Of a stretch of DNA of 64,000 nt, positions 1 to 12,209 are shown piece by piece. This stretch comes from Guillardia theta CCMP2712 (taxonomy: Eukaryota > Cryptophyceae > Pyrenomonadales > Geminigeraceae). The first letter of the stretch is position 1, and every line of letters begins with the position of its first letter. The stretch is taken from positions 311,069 through 375,068 of the forward strand of contig NW_005434661.1 of the NCBI RefSeq assembly GCF_000315625.1, written 5' to 3'. Under the pieces are notes generated by a model. The model saw only the letters and a list, made by a program, of their open reading frames with translations, had not been told where the DNA came from and made no database searches. The translations under genes and the position numbers were made by a program.

Positions 1-1747
1 TGATGGCATTCTAAAAGACTGCATGCTTGCTCTCCTGACGTTGGATGTGGTGCAGAATAGTGGCACGAGCCTAAAGAGCTTTGCGAGACCAAGTTCAGCT
101 CCTCCTCGTTCAACATTCACTTCAGGTTTTTTTTTGGCAGATCAAGCTCCACCATCGTTGTTCTTGACCCGTGATTGTTAGAGCGGAACAATCCTACCAA
201 GAAGTCTCCCCACTTACGGCCGAACTCCAGTCACAAGGAGCAGACGAACGCGGGGGACAAGCAGGAGAGCTACAAGGAAAGGCTGATAGATTCTCAGCAA
301 GAGAGGTCGCGGATGAGTTTTGACTCGATGCTGGAATATCTCAACTCCATCTCTGAGCCTCGGGCGCGGGCAGAGAAGGAGAAGAAACTGAGGACAGACG
401 ATGACGACGCCTTCCTAAAACGGCAAGAGGAGTTCACGAAACTGATGGAATGGAACCTCAACGGTTTCGCTGAATCTCCTCAACGAAAGTCTGGGCCTGT
501 GCGATCCTCAGCACAGCACAACAAGGAAACCTCGAAGAACCCTGCTACAGAGAAGAAGAAGCAGGGCAAAGTCGCGATACGGGGCTCATACTCATGGGTG
601 GAACAATTGCTTTCTGGTTCTAAGAGTTTGCGCGAGAGCAAAGTTGGCATCAGGTCGAAGAAGGGTGAGGCCGACTTCACGGCGAGGGAGGAGAAGAGGG
701 TCGACTTGGCTGAGGGTATCAGGAAGGAGAACTCGTTCCTCGAGCGAGTGGAGAACTGGCGGCTCGAGAGGCAGGAGAGGATGAAAGATCTCTTCATGAA
801 AGTGAAGAAGGAGCACACGTTTAAACCCAAGATCAACGCACGGAGCATGGTCAAGTCACCTCGTTCGTTGCAGGTCCGAGACTCCCCTGACAGAGGACCA
901 ACTGATCCCCCAGCAGGAGCTCTCAGAGGGTGACCTTCGCAGGAAGATGGAGATCCGGGAGAACCTGGGTCTGGAGCAGCTGGAGAAAGAGGTCTATCCC
1001 TTCAAGCCCTCCATCAACCAGAGGCCAGCCGAGGTCCTCCTTCTCCTTCTCCTTCTCCTTCTCCTTCTCCATCTCTTGAGTGATGCACATGTGCAGAGCT
1101 GCCTGAAGGTCAATCAAGAGCCCGATAGCTATGTGGAGCGCATGCGGAGCCGCCAAAAGACGATGCAGGTTCCTCGCCCATGCTCCCTTCCCCTCCAGAG
1201 CCTCGTCTCTGACGCGGACCTGCCATAGAAACACCTGGAGACTATGAAGGAGGAGATTGAGCGGGAGAGGATGACCGAGTGCTCTTTCCAGCCTCGCATC
1301 ATTCAGGTGCCCCTCCTGGCTCGCAGCTGGAGTCTAGCTGACCCAGTAGTGGCAGCCTCCTCAGTTCGTCTCGAAGATAGCTGAGAGCAGGAGGAGACTC
1401 AAGTCTTCGGCACCTGACGTGAGTCCTGGTGGGGAGGCAGCACGGACTGACCGTCAGCAGGCCTCTCGCTCATCCTCCAGCAGGGACTGGAACCCATCGG
1501 TATCGACCGTCGAGGGAGGTCCAGAGAGGACCAGGTGCTTGCCTTGAATTCCCGTTCTGCGCTGAGATCACCGTTGCCCAGGAGCCCCAAGAGGAGTCAG
1601 ACCGTGCTGCACAGCAGCAGTGCAGGCTCCAACAACTCGATCCTCCCGCAGTCCGCGGAGAGGAAGCAGAGGAGGAGTGCGCTGCTGGCGGCCGCTTACA
1701 GGATGAACTTGGGGATGGAGTCTTCCTCCAGCAGCGATGATGAATGA
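1..1747 (+). CDS. F-x-P-x-I motif, charged coiled-coil protein (5' partial)
   Basis: Seven exons can be joined in one frame: up to 125, 182-849, 917-1033, 1097-1168, 1229-1306, 1365-1418 and 1484-1747 (stop). Every junction keeps phase with GT-AG introns of 50-67 nt. The frame is open from base 2, so the true start is probably outside the window. The product is highly charged and rich in Glu, Lys and Arg, with predicted helices. It has three spaced motifs, TFKPKIN, PFKPSIN and SFQPRII, and a Ser-rich acidic tail (SSSSSDDE). F-K-P-K-I-N motifs recur in many protist, often axonemal or cytoskeletal, proteins, but I cannot name a family. The function is unknown. Confidence 0.7.
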
Positions 1748-1796
1748 AACCTAGACCTCCGCGCCGACCGTTGACCGTGAGAGGGAAGGCAGCTCG

Positions 1797-3200
1797 TTAT
1801 CGCCCCCACTCCCTCGAGTCCAGGAACTGGCCGTCATGCGCCAGCTCAACCGAGAGCGGGAGGCCCGCACACTGGTCGCAGGAGCACCTTACGGAGGATG
1901 AGAGAAGATAACGGCACGCGTGCTGTACCTTCTTGCCGGACGGAGGGCGATGAGCTTGCGATTCGTCTCCTCGTGGTCGCCCATGGAGCAAGTCATGCCG
2001 ACCTGATCCTTCAGTTAGCGTTTTCCGCCTTGCCGCATAAAAAACACCAGGAGGAGCTTGCGAGGAGAGATCTCAGCTGCTGCATCCACCGCCTCCTGCA
2101 GGTTGAAGTGCGAGAAATGCTTCTTCTCGTCAAGAGCGTCGAGCACCAGGACCTGCCCGCTCAAATCAGGCCGGATCTCTGCGAACAGGCAGGATGGCTC
2201 GCCTGCGGGTGCGGAGAGTTCTTGAGAGAGCGGAGAACTTTGGAGGGGATGTGGCTGACGTCCGAGATGTAAACGAATCTTTGCCTGGTCGTTGCTGTCA
2301 AGAGTGCTCCGCCTCCTCCCCTTGCTGCCATACTTGTCCGACTTGAACTCAAACCCCAGGCTGATCAAGCTGCCTCCATGTAGGACAGGGAGCGGGCGGA
2401 CCTTCAGGCCTGAGGAGAAGAGTCATGGTGACTGTTTGCTCCAGCCATGAGAGGTCAGGACCTTCACATCCTTCCACCTCGAACTCTTCGTCTGAGATGA
2501 TGTTCCACCTGATCCTTGAGACGAACCTGGACCCTGAGTCGGAACGGTTCTTGCTCTCTACCTCGAGAGCGCTCCCCGTACCAGGCACCAGATAGCTTCA
2601 AGTCGGCATGAGCGATCTAGATGGGTCACAGAACGAGACCTCTCACCTGAACCTCCGCTTGACCTCGTCGAAAGTTGCCTCGTTGAGATAGACGGGGAGA
2701 GGGGGGAAGTGTTTGAGAATGACCCCGCTCTGCTCTTGGAAGTCGCGGATGTCATCCAGTCCATGGATGGCATCGGCATGACTGTGCGTAAGGAGCAGGG
2801 AGTCCAAGGAGCGAACGCCGTGCTGAGGTAAGAACCGCATGCAATTCTCCCGCATCGTCTTCCCCGCGTCCACCATGATGTGCCGGGGTCGCCCGTCCTT
2901 GTGCCAAAAGCGCAGTAGGATGGAGACATTCCCCCTGCGGTTCTTCGAAGACTCCCGCATGGCGTCATGGCAGACATGGCACTTGGGCATCGATGGGTCA
3001 GGGCGGACGATGCAGCCAATCTTGGGTATCCCTGTAGAGACGCCGGTGCCAATGAAGAGAACGTCGAAAGAACCGGGAGGAGGAGGAGGAGAAGGAGGAG
3101 AAGGAGGAAGAGATTCAGCCTGGGAGAGTAGTGAAGAACATGGGTCAAGGAGGAGGAGGAGGAGGAGGAGGAGGAGGAGGGGGACTCTGCCTGGCCGCAT
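1797..3200 (-). CDS. Metallo-beta-lactamase-fold phosphodiesterase (PhnP-like), secreted or organellar
   Basis: The first exon (3200-2647) opens with MRPGRVP, a run of about 11 Leu and a short polar stretch, which reads as a signal peptide. The core begins with LFIGTGVSTGIP, then has the metal-binding THSHADAIHGLDD motif and a later VYISDVSHIP strand motif. The last exon gives VELAHDGQFLD before the stop at 1797-1799. These blocks match the PhnP-like cyclic phosphodiesterase branch of the MBL superfamily, found in plants, fungi and bacteria. At least five exons are needed. I chose Met at 3200 over an upstream Met at about 3248 because it puts the hydrophobic run at the N-terminus. The substrate is unknown. 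A (GGA)n tract at 3150-3180 encodes the poly-Leu. Confidence 0.8.
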
Positions 3201-3331
3201 GCCAGCAAGGTTCGCTGGGCGAGTTTGCCTGTGGTGGTGTTTTTGCAAAGTTTTTGCAGGATCGCAGGGGAATGAGGGGGGATGAGGGGCAGGATTTACA
3301 TGGAAGGCATGGCGGGAGGAGGGAGTGGACG
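3201..3331. promoter_or_regulatory. Putative shared promoter of divergent gene pair
   Basis: The start codons of the MBL-fold gene (3200, minus) and the Ubl-TPR-SGNH gene (3332, plus) are only about 130 bp apart. Both 5' UTRs and core promoters must lie here or overlap the genes. No TATA-like box is obvious. Confidence 0.3.
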
Positions 3332-5924
3332 ATGGTGAGAGTCTACCTTCACGTGGAGGGGGAGGAGCCCGAGTTCACCCTCCCGCTCTCCCTCGAGGCC
3401 TCTGACGAGAGGACAGTGGATGAGTTCAAGTGCGTCCTGCTCAAGGAGTACAACGGAAGGTTCGGGCGGTCGCTCGACCCCGCCGGGTTCTCCCTTGCGA
3501 CCTCAAACCAGAAGCTGCTCCCGTCCTCGGAGCGTCTGTTTGCCCTGGCCAAACGGAACCTGGACATCTTCCTGGTCCCTCGGAAGGCGGAGGGGGCAAA
3601 GGCAAAGTCGCAGCCTCGTGTCAAGGCCCAGGAGGTCAAGGCGAAGGATCGGAGCGGCAACGTGTCCTCGACTCCTCCCCCTTCTGCCCACTCGTCCTCT
3701 TCTCCTGCTGCGTCTTCATCCTCCCCAACTGCTGCTGCTTCCTCTCCCCCTCCTCTTCCCAAGGTTGAATCGCAGAAAGCTGAACCACCAAAGAAGCGAT
3801 GGACTCGACCTGTGCTGGCGGAACCCAAGTTAGAACCCCAGGCAGAGGAATGGCTTCGCAACTCGCTCAATGTGGCGGAGCAGCTGAAGGCGAAGGGGAG
3901 CTTGCGACAGGCATGCATAGCCTGGAAGAGCATCCTGTCGGTATGTCCCAAGCTGGAGTGCCTGGAGGGGTTGGGGAGCGCAGAGCTTTCATGCAAGCGA
4001 TACGACGAAGCGATCGAGTATTTCAGTAAAGCCGTGGCGATCGGAGGACCGAAGCTGTCCTACATGCGGTCACTCGGCTTGGCATGTCACTGCAAGGGCG
4101 AGTACATGGAGGCGTTGACCTTCTTCACCCGAGCCCTTGAGATGGTCAAGAACGAGCAGGACAAGGAGGCCCAGGAAATCAAAGTGCTCATGGGTAAGTC
4201 CCTCTACGCCAGCGGCGAGCAAGAGGCTGCGATCCAAGTGTACACAGAGATCTTGCAGAAGCACGAGGACAACGACCTGGCGCTGCTGGAGTACGCCAAG
4301 GCATACATCGACCGGAGGAGGAGCGGCGAGGCCCTCAGGATCCTGTTGAGGGTTCTAGTGCACATGCCTAACGACAAGGAGACGCGGAGGCTGATGTCGG
4401 AGATCATCAAGGCGCCGGGGGGGATGAGCATCTTGAAGACCGAGCTGGGAGAGGCGGCGAGCTCGGGCCCAGCTCTGGCGTTCATCGCGACCCTCATCAA
4501 GGATTATGGAGCCGTGGAGGAGGCGGTACAGCTGTACTACAGCGCGCTGGAGAGCTCACCTGCCATGACCGCGTACATCCTCAACCTTGTGCACACGCTG
4601 GAAGTCTGCAATCGGTACCAGGAGGCGCTCATGATCTCAGTCTCCTTCTGCCAGGAACAGCAGGCGATGGCCATCGGGGATCACTACACCAACGGGGACG
4701 TCGCCGACATGCTCAAAGACATTGACGATCTCTTCTCCCCTGCCTACAAGCTGCCGCTCAGCAAGGACCCGCATCCCGGCATCTTCAAGACGGTCGTCTG
4801 GATCCCCAACCACGGCTCGGTCATCTGCAGAAAGGGAGAGGAAAAGTCGCTGGTGGAGAAGGGAGAGGGAGCTTCGACCGCCCTTCCCAGCCCAGCAGCT
4901 CCTGCGCCGGAGGCGAGCAAGCAGAAGCTTCCTCCCTACAGTTCTGACGAGTTGGACCTCCTCGCTCTTCACTTCACCATCGTCAAGATCCTCTACGTCA
5001 CAGGCGCTCTGGCGAGGATCCCCGACCTTGTCGAGCTGATCGAACCAGCGAGGAGGGGGTGGGACATGCACCTGACCAACATCCGCAACGAGCACGCGTA
5101 CTACTGCTGTGTTGCTCAGCTGATGGTGGACATCCCCTGGCCTTATCCCTCCTGCAAGGGCGAGATCTTCGTGGCAGGAGACTCCCACTGCCTCTCCACC
5201 GCCTGGCAGGTCCTCAGCGTCCATGGCTCCTCCGTGCCGCTCGTCCCGAAGCTGGTGACGGGCTTGAAGTGCTGGCACCTGCGCGAAGAATCTGTCTTCT
5301 TCCCCAAGAACAACTTCTACAACGTGATGGCCTCGATCCCTGACGGAGCTAGCGTCATCTTCCTCTTCGGCGAGATCGACTGCAGGGAGGGGATCCTCCG
5401 GGCTGTGGAGAAGGGAGTCTACGCTGACCTCGACGAGGGCATCGCCTACACCATCGGCGTCTACACCTCAGCTCTCCTCCAACTGCAGAGCCAGCGCAAG
5501 TGGAAGGTGTTTGTCCAGCCCGTCGCTCCTGTCCTCAACGAGACGCGCGAGGTTGTCAAGCTCTTCAACAAGAAGCTGAAGGAGGAGGTCACTGCCCTTC
5601 CCTCCTTCCGCTTCCTCGATATCCTTGACGACCTGCTCACCCCCGACGGCAAATTCTTGAGCCCCGAGTTCGAGATGTGAGTCCGGATTCTCCTCCCCTT
5701 CCCTCGTCTCTCCTCCTCCAGCACTTCCCCTTCCACTCACTCCTACACCCGTCCTGCTCCTCCCCTTCCATTCCCTCCCCTCCTCCTGCTTCTCTCCTCT
5801 CGCTTTCTATTCTCCTCCCTCTGCCTCCCTCTCTACGATGATGCTCACTCCCGCAATCAGGGACGGCACCCACATGAGCCCGAAGTACGTCCGCTTGCTC
5901 GAGCACAGATTGAACCAGGTGTAA
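3332..5924 (+). CDS. Ubiquitin-like / TPR / SGNH-hydrolase-like protein
   Basis: Exon 1 runs 3332-5676 and exon 2 5861-5924, joined in phase 2, giving about 800 residues. The N-terminal ~85 residues (from MVRVYLHVEGEE) look like a ubiquitin-like fold. A Ser/Pro/Ala linker follows. Residues ~170-400 form tandem TPR helices (for example RYDEAIEYFSKAVAIG). From ~600 there is an SGNH-like domain with GDSH at ~616, FGEIDC at ~680 and a terminal DGTHMSP supplied by exon 2. GDS, a central Asp/Glu block and D-x-x-H are the expected nucleophile and Asp-His parts of SGNH/GDSL esterases. No signal peptide is seen, so it is probably cytosolic. The substrate is unknown. The spliced second exon is essential because it carries the catalytic Asp-His. 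Confidence 0.8.
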
Positions 5925-6168
5925 CCTGCGCTCCTCCCCCGCTTGCCCACCTGACCGCCTGCAGTTCCCCCAGCAGGAAGTTCTCTCCTAGTACAAGACC
6001 GACGTGAGCTGCCTTTATTTACATCACCAGCTCCTCTATTGGAGGCCTCTCCATTCCCATCGCTGCAGCCCCTCCTCTCCTGCTGCCTCGGGCTGTTATG
6101 AGGCATCCTGCCCTCTAGCTCGTGCAATGGCCTCGTTAATTGCGACAGGCCAGACCTGGAAGAGGAAG
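5925..6168. other. Convergent 3' intergenic spacer
   Basis: Short spacer between convergent genes ending at 5924 (+) and 6169 (-). I see no open frame with support and no clear terminator motif. Confidence 0.4.
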
Positions 6169-9100
6169 TTAGAGTAGTGGTCCATCAAAGCGTTTGATAC
6201 CTGATCTTTGTCCTGCAAGCGGCCCGTTAGGTTGGGGCGGGACTTGAGCTCTCCTGGCCTGCAACATCATGTCATGCGGCGACCAAGTCGTGTCCTGCTC
6301 TTTCCTGATGTCATTCTCACGGATCTGCGTCAGGAGCTGAGGAAGCGTGGCTTGCACCCCCTTCACCAGCTTCCATGCCTCCTCGCGCTGCTTCTCTGTC
6401 CCACGGATCACAATGGCACCTGGCCTCTTGGTCAGCTGCCTCTCCACTGGCCCCTTCTCGCCTGGATCTCACCAACTGGATCCTTCTCAAAGCTGATCTT
6501 TGCCCCGGATGCTTGCTCGATCGCCTGTAGCAAGTGAATGTGAGGAAGTTGTCAACTTCCTCCTATCTTCCTCGAACATCCATCCATCCATCTATCCATC
6601 CATCCATCCATCCATCTTCTTTCTTTTCATCCTCTCAGGCCGTCGTAGATCCTCCTCATACCTTGACTGTAAGGCCCTTCTTGCCAAGAAGAATTCCATG
6701 GTACTTCACGTTCATCTCGTATCGCTTTTCTCCTGCTCGTCCTTCAGCCTCGCGCAAAGGCAACACAAGATCTCTGACCGACAGCAACTCCTCCTTTGTT
6801 CAGGGTCACCATGGTAGTGCCCGAGATGGGCTGGATGGGAGATTAGCAAACAACGCTTATTCCTTGACCGATACAATCACCTGCAGCTCTTGCTGCCTAC
6901 GAGCAGCTTCGATGATGCTCTCCGACCGATCGAGAGGTTTCTTGAGTCCCAAGGATGCATAGGAAGATTCGGATGCTGAGAACGAGGAGCTTGAACGCGG
7001 AATGTTCTTCTCCGTCGGCTGGACGAGATTCAAAGAGGTGAGACAACGAAGGACATTCAAACAACTGACCTTAAATTCCTTCAACTTCAAGTCTTTCGGA
7101 TCTGTCTCTTGCTCGTCTCCATACTCTGTGAACATCTGCCAAGTTCCTTGCATCACAAAGACACCGAGATCTCCCCACTTCCACTCAAAACCCACAGAAT
7201 ATCACCCCTGTGACTTACAATGGTGTATTTTCCATCTTTTGTAACTTCAAGCACTTCTGCTTCATACCATTTGTTGTCCTCGTACCTGCCAAAAAACATT
7301 AAGTCCTGCTTTTCAGCAGTAGGTGCATCACCATTTCGCCTCTACCAAGGTACCCACGGCAAGCTGGGGTCTTTCTGGCTTTGAAACAGGTTTCAAAGCT
7401 TCCCAACTTGTGCTTTCCTCCTGGTCAAACCTTGATCATGATGCTCCGAAACGAATAGGCTGACAATCTACCTCTGACTTCTCTTCCGAGAACGATTGCG
7501 CGTATTTTTCATTCCTCTGCTTCTTGAGGAGAGACATCTGCGCCATCTCTGCAGCAATTTTTGATATTGGCTGTGAATACAGTTCAACCTCGGACCAGTC
7601 TACAGCAACGAGTACCTTGACCTGGGAAGAATCCTTCGACTTTTCTTCTGTTGGAGTTGTTGGGTCAGACTTGTAAATTTCTTTCTGCTCAGCTGGAGCC
7701 TTGCTGGCTGTCTTCAGCGCCTCGAACAGAGATGAGCTGGCAGGAGCAAGCTTCTCTGGCGATGAACGCAGCATGTCGTAGCTCTCCCTGACGACCGTAG
7801 CACCTCCTCCTGTTGCTGCTGCTGCTTTCTTCTCCTCCCTCGCTGCTTCGGGGGCCTTCTGCTCAGCTGGAGCCTTGCTGGCTGTCTTCAGCGCCTCGTA
7901 CAGAGATGAGCTGGCAGGAGCAAGCTTCTCTGGCGATGAACGCAGCATGTCGTAGCTCTCCCTGACGACCGTAGCACCTCCTGCTGTTGCTGCTGCTGCT
8001 TTCTTCTCCTCCCTCGCTGCTTCGGGGGCCTTCTGCTCAGCTGGAGCCTTGCTGGCTGTCTTCAGCGCCTCGTACAGAGATGAGCTGGCAGGAGCAAGCT
8101 TCTCTGGCGATGAACGCAGCATGTCGTAGCTCTCCCTGACGACCGTAGCACCTCCTGCTGTTGCTGCTGCTGCTTTCTTCTCCTCCCTCGCTGCTTCGGG
8201 GGCCTTCTGCTCAGCTGGAGCCTTGCTGGCTGTCTTCAGCGCCTCGTACAGAGATGAGCTGGCAGGAGCAAGCTTCTCTGGCGATGAACGCAGCATGTCG
8301 TAGCTCTCCCTGACGACCGTAGCACCTCCTGCTGTTGCTGCTGCTGCTTTCTTCTCCTCCCTCGCTGCTTCGGGGGCCTTCTGCTCAGCTGGAGCCTTGC
8401 TGGCTGTCTTCAGCGCCTCGTACAGAGATGAGCTGGCAGGAGCAAGCTTCTCTGGCGATGAACGGAGCATGTCGAGGGACAGGATTGGACCCTGCTGCAA
8501 GAAGTGAATGGATCATCCAAAGACACTATGATCACTCACAAGTGGTACTTTGGGTACCGGAGAACTCCGAGGCTTTGCGACTGAGGGTTCCTCTCCTCTG
8601 CAGTCAGAAAGCAGTCAGGAAAATCCATCAAACCTTTGTATGCATCCCGTACCCAGACAGATCAATACTCTCCACTGAAAACAAGGACTCCAGGACCTCG
8701 TTTTCATCCACCATAGGAACTGATTTCTCCTCCAAACTGCTCAAGCTGTGATGGCTTCGTAAATCTTGCAGCTTTTAAGCGAAAATCGTGTACCCGATCA
8801 GGGCTCGATCAAGAATGCTCTTACAGCTTTTCATTTCAGTTTCAGCTTTACGATATCCCTTCCGACCAGCTTCGCCTTCCAGGAAAATTACTATGGTCGA
8901 TTTTTGAATCCCCAGGCTTACCAAAGGAAAAGATTGCTCTTTCTGCCAGATCCACAGCCTCTGCAAACCTGCAGCGTAACAAGATTACACAAGTAGACAG
9001 CAGGAGGGACAATTGCCTCTCATTCTTTAGTGCTAGCCTAGCTGCACGATCAAGATTTGCTCCAAGATCTTTGTCCTGAAAAGCAATCCTTACTTACACA

Positions 9101-11640
9101 ATCTGATGTCCCCTTCTCAAATGAGCAAACTGAACTTGTTGTTACCTGCCTCCAGAGTTCTTGCTTTTGATCTGCTTGATTTCCTGATTTCGAATCTTTC
9201 CCGACTATCAAACCCGATCGCTTCATCCTTGCTTCCTCCTTCAAATTTATGTGAGAATGGAGCGTCGTGAAAGAGGACTTTGCTCACTCTCTTGGAGTCC
9301 ACCAATTCTTGCCTCTTTTTCTCTTCAACCTGTTTAGAGACATGAGGAAACTTGGCGGAAATCTCTCGTATCACCTGTTGTCTCTTTACTGAAGCTTCGG
9401 AGCTTTGCTGCTTCTGCTGCTCCATCTCCTGCATAACCCCTTCACATCCAAAGGAAGCAGGACAATTAAGATAAATTCCACCTTTCTCATCTGCAACTTT
9501 TCTTCTGTTCGAACCTAGTTATATTGCAGATCATGAAACGGAAACCAACGATGTCAGAAAGCACTTTGATCTCCAACACTTTGGTGAGTTCTTCTGTCGT
9601 AATCCTTCCATAGTACGTTTCTACTTCACGCAAGGCTCCCTGCCGAGCGAACAAATGTTACCCTTGACTTGAACTTTAGAGTTAACCTGGGCTCGCTCTG
9701 CATAGATAATCGCACTATCAAGGTCTCCATTCTTCAGCCATTGACCTTGAATCAAGTCATCATCCAATAGGGAAAGAACGAAAGTCCACACCCGCTTCAT
9801 CTGCAAGCCTGATGGCCTCTGCCCTTGCTTCGACCTGCTGCAAGTTCACCACCTCACAAAGATCGATCTCCGCGTCGCTCTACCTGCCCCTTAGCACAAC
9901 GTGAGATCTCTAGTTGAAGAGACTTCCCTTGCTCAATGAGATCCTCTGTAAATGGTCCAAAACCTGAGGAACTGCATACCCTCCACTGCCCATCGCCTCA
10001 CCAGCAGCGACAGTACCCGTAGAAAGCTGTTCTTGGAAGCGAGCAATCGCTGTAGAGACTATGCTTTCAGCCTTATACAACAATCACATTTGAAAATCGA
10101 GAGGATTCGCACGAAAAACCTCGTCGAACACCCCAGCCCTCAACTTGATTTCTGCTTCCTTGAGCTGCAAGATGCCTTCACGCCTGCAAGTGGGAATCAC
10201 TAATGGATATCACCATGGAAGTGAAAGCACCTGATGAGAATCCACGCCTGATCCCTCTTCTCCTGTTCAACTTCTTCTTTTGACTTCTGTAATGTAATGA
10301 GCCACATTCCACAAGCAATTTTTCACCAATTTCGAACCTCGATCGGGGTAGCCTGCAAAGATCAATTGAGCAAAGACATCTTGAAAAACTTTGAGCTACC
10401 TTTTCGGTTGCTTTATCTGCAGCCTTTGCTTCATTCTCCATCGCCTCAGCAAGCTTGGCACCATCGATTACTTCAGGTCTGTCGGAACGGATGAGAAAGA
10501 CCCAAGACGCTATTTGCTCACGCACGCTTTCTTCTCTCCAAATCCGAGTCCATCTTCAAAAAGACGATAACCAAGTCCTGAATGAAGTAAGCCATGACAA
10601 GCATGCTGTATTCTGCCAGCTAGTACCTGGATCCGCCGTTCTTGACTTTGATCGCTGTTACTCAATAGTCAGCAAACATGCAGGGGCAAAGCAGACAGCT
10701 GGCGATGCTTACGTCCATCATACCAAACAGAGCTGAGAACTATAGAAAAAAGGTTCAGAGATAATTTGCAATCGAGATTTTGCATGAACACCGCATCAAA
10801 CATCATACTCATTGGTCCCATCCTACCACCTGTTAGTATGGATACTAAGCAACAATCGTGCTGTACCGTGCTGCAGCAATGGGATCAGTCAAGGAGGTCC
10901 CTCCCCCCTGCAGCGGATCTGCAGCATCAAGCTCGTCCTCTGCAAAGAGAAGCATAAGAAGAGAGCGCATCGTTTTCGCCGGGACAGCCTCTTGGGACAT
11001 ACCAGTGATGGTAGTTACGACTTCCCCGTCCCGATACAGGATCCACTCCGTCCTTTCCTGTGGGATTATTGCGAGTCAGATCTGTCTAGAAGCCACCATA
11101 CGAGTACATCCAATTCCAGAGGAATTGCTTGATCACCAAACCTTCGGAAAGAGGATTAAACATTGATTTTGACGCTTGTCAGCATGACAAGCACTTACAG
11201 GTCCTCCTGATCCTTCCGACCTTCGACAAACCAGCTCTTTTGTCCTATGATGAGGTATCCACCTGACAATAGCGGAAGAACCTGCATATAAAATCACGGT
11301 ACGATAACAAAGCAAACCACCTTTCCTTCTGGATCTTGGAACTCTCGAGAGGACTGTCAGCAATTCGCATCCTTCCAATTATCCATCAAAAACAAAACCC
11401 TGGGTTCGATTACAGCAGGCTAGATACCTTGTCTTGGACAAGTAAAGTCTGGATGCACTCAATTCTCTCTCGAAACGTCCTGAGTATCCAGAAGATCGCT
11501 GTTTCATGCCACAGACGAACGACGAAGTGCCAGGCGTAAAGCTTCCGTACTTGGTCGAGAATGGTGGAGAAAATGAAGCAACAGGATGGATTGAGACGGA
11601 GAATGATAAGATCGTGAATTGGATCATACTCTCAAGAATC
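6169..11640 (-). CDS. Large coiled-coil protein with tandem repeats, Tudor-like and KH domains
   Basis: This gene has many small exons. The C-terminal KH domain is split by introns: HGILLGKKGLTVK (about 6670) joins AIEQASGAKISFEKDP (about 6510), then LTKRPGAIVIRGTEKQ (from about 6440). The GKKG loop is the RNA-contact G-x-x-G. Upstream, GTLVEAK, RYEDNKWYEAEVLEV and DGKYTI (7210-7360) resemble a Tudor/Agenet barrel. Before it is a repeat region of about 58-residue units (7682-8473). Upstream exons give helical segments, for example KSKEEVEQEKRDQAWILI (about 10250) and REGILQLKEAEIKLRAGVF (about 10150), and a well-folded stretch near 10900-11100 (RTEWILYRDGEVVTTITG). The start is unresolved near 11560-11640, and I cannot exclude that two genes are merged. 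An RNA-binding role is inferred from the KH domain. Confidence 0.65.
7682..8473 (-). repeat. 174-bp coding tandem repeat, 4.5 copies
   Basis: Four full units and one partial unit of 174 bp encode 58 residues each, beginning DMLRSSPEKLAPASSS and ending GGATVVRESY. The copies are almost identical at DNA level; the last differs by Tyr to Phe and by Ala to Gly in the AAATAGG segment. Such identity points to recent duplication or gene conversion. The repeat stays in frame within one large exon. Confidence 0.95.
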
Positions 11641-11699
11641 CATGCTCGCCCTACACCCCCTCTCTCCCTCTCCCCACGCCTGCGTGCTACCATGGTCAG

Positions 11700-12200
11700 A
11701 TGCTTGGGCGCTCCCCACGCCCAAAAAGCAGTTTTATCTTTAAAATATTTTCTCTTAAAAATAAATAAAGGGCCTCACTTCAAAGGATTCATGAAGTTTG
11801 ATTTTATAAATTGTGACTTAGTACAAATACGTGTACCATTAATATATATATTAAGAGGAAAAATAGTTTTTACAGACCACTGGTAGTGCATTATCGTATC
11901 CGAAGATTCAGTATTGTACAAATTTTAATTTAAGTTATAATTTGTTTACTGAAGCTCTTAAAAGGTCCTTGTACAACAGTTTCAAAAACTATTTTAGTAA
12001 GCCAGTCTTCAGTACTAAACAACAGAACACCTGATGAACAACTGATTTTTTTGATACCAAGATGTTTTAGTTATCTTAGAAAAGAAGTCAGGATTTTCAT
12101 TCGATAAGTACCACTACTACCTATTTAACTTTCAAATTCTCATACGTATAGTTCTCGAAACATTCCGTTAAAATTTCGTAAATGACTACGTCATCTAGAA
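11700..12200. other. AT-rich non-coding stretch
   Basis: Base composition drops sharply to AT-rich (poly-A/T runs, 11740-12170) compared with the flanking genes. No coding frame has support. It lies between the upstream end of the KH gene and a GC-rich element and may hold promoter or decayed repeat sequence. Confidence 0.5.
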
Positions 12201-12209
12201 ATCTGTTTT

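Noticed and set aside
7682-8473. CRISPR-like direct repeats
   Set aside because: The units are 174 bp without spacers, stay in one coding frame and belong to a eukaryotic gene.
11400-11420. tRNA B-box-like GGGTTCGATTACA
   Set aside because: No matching A box, acceptor stem or anticodon arm around it. No tRNA gene is supported anywhere in the window.
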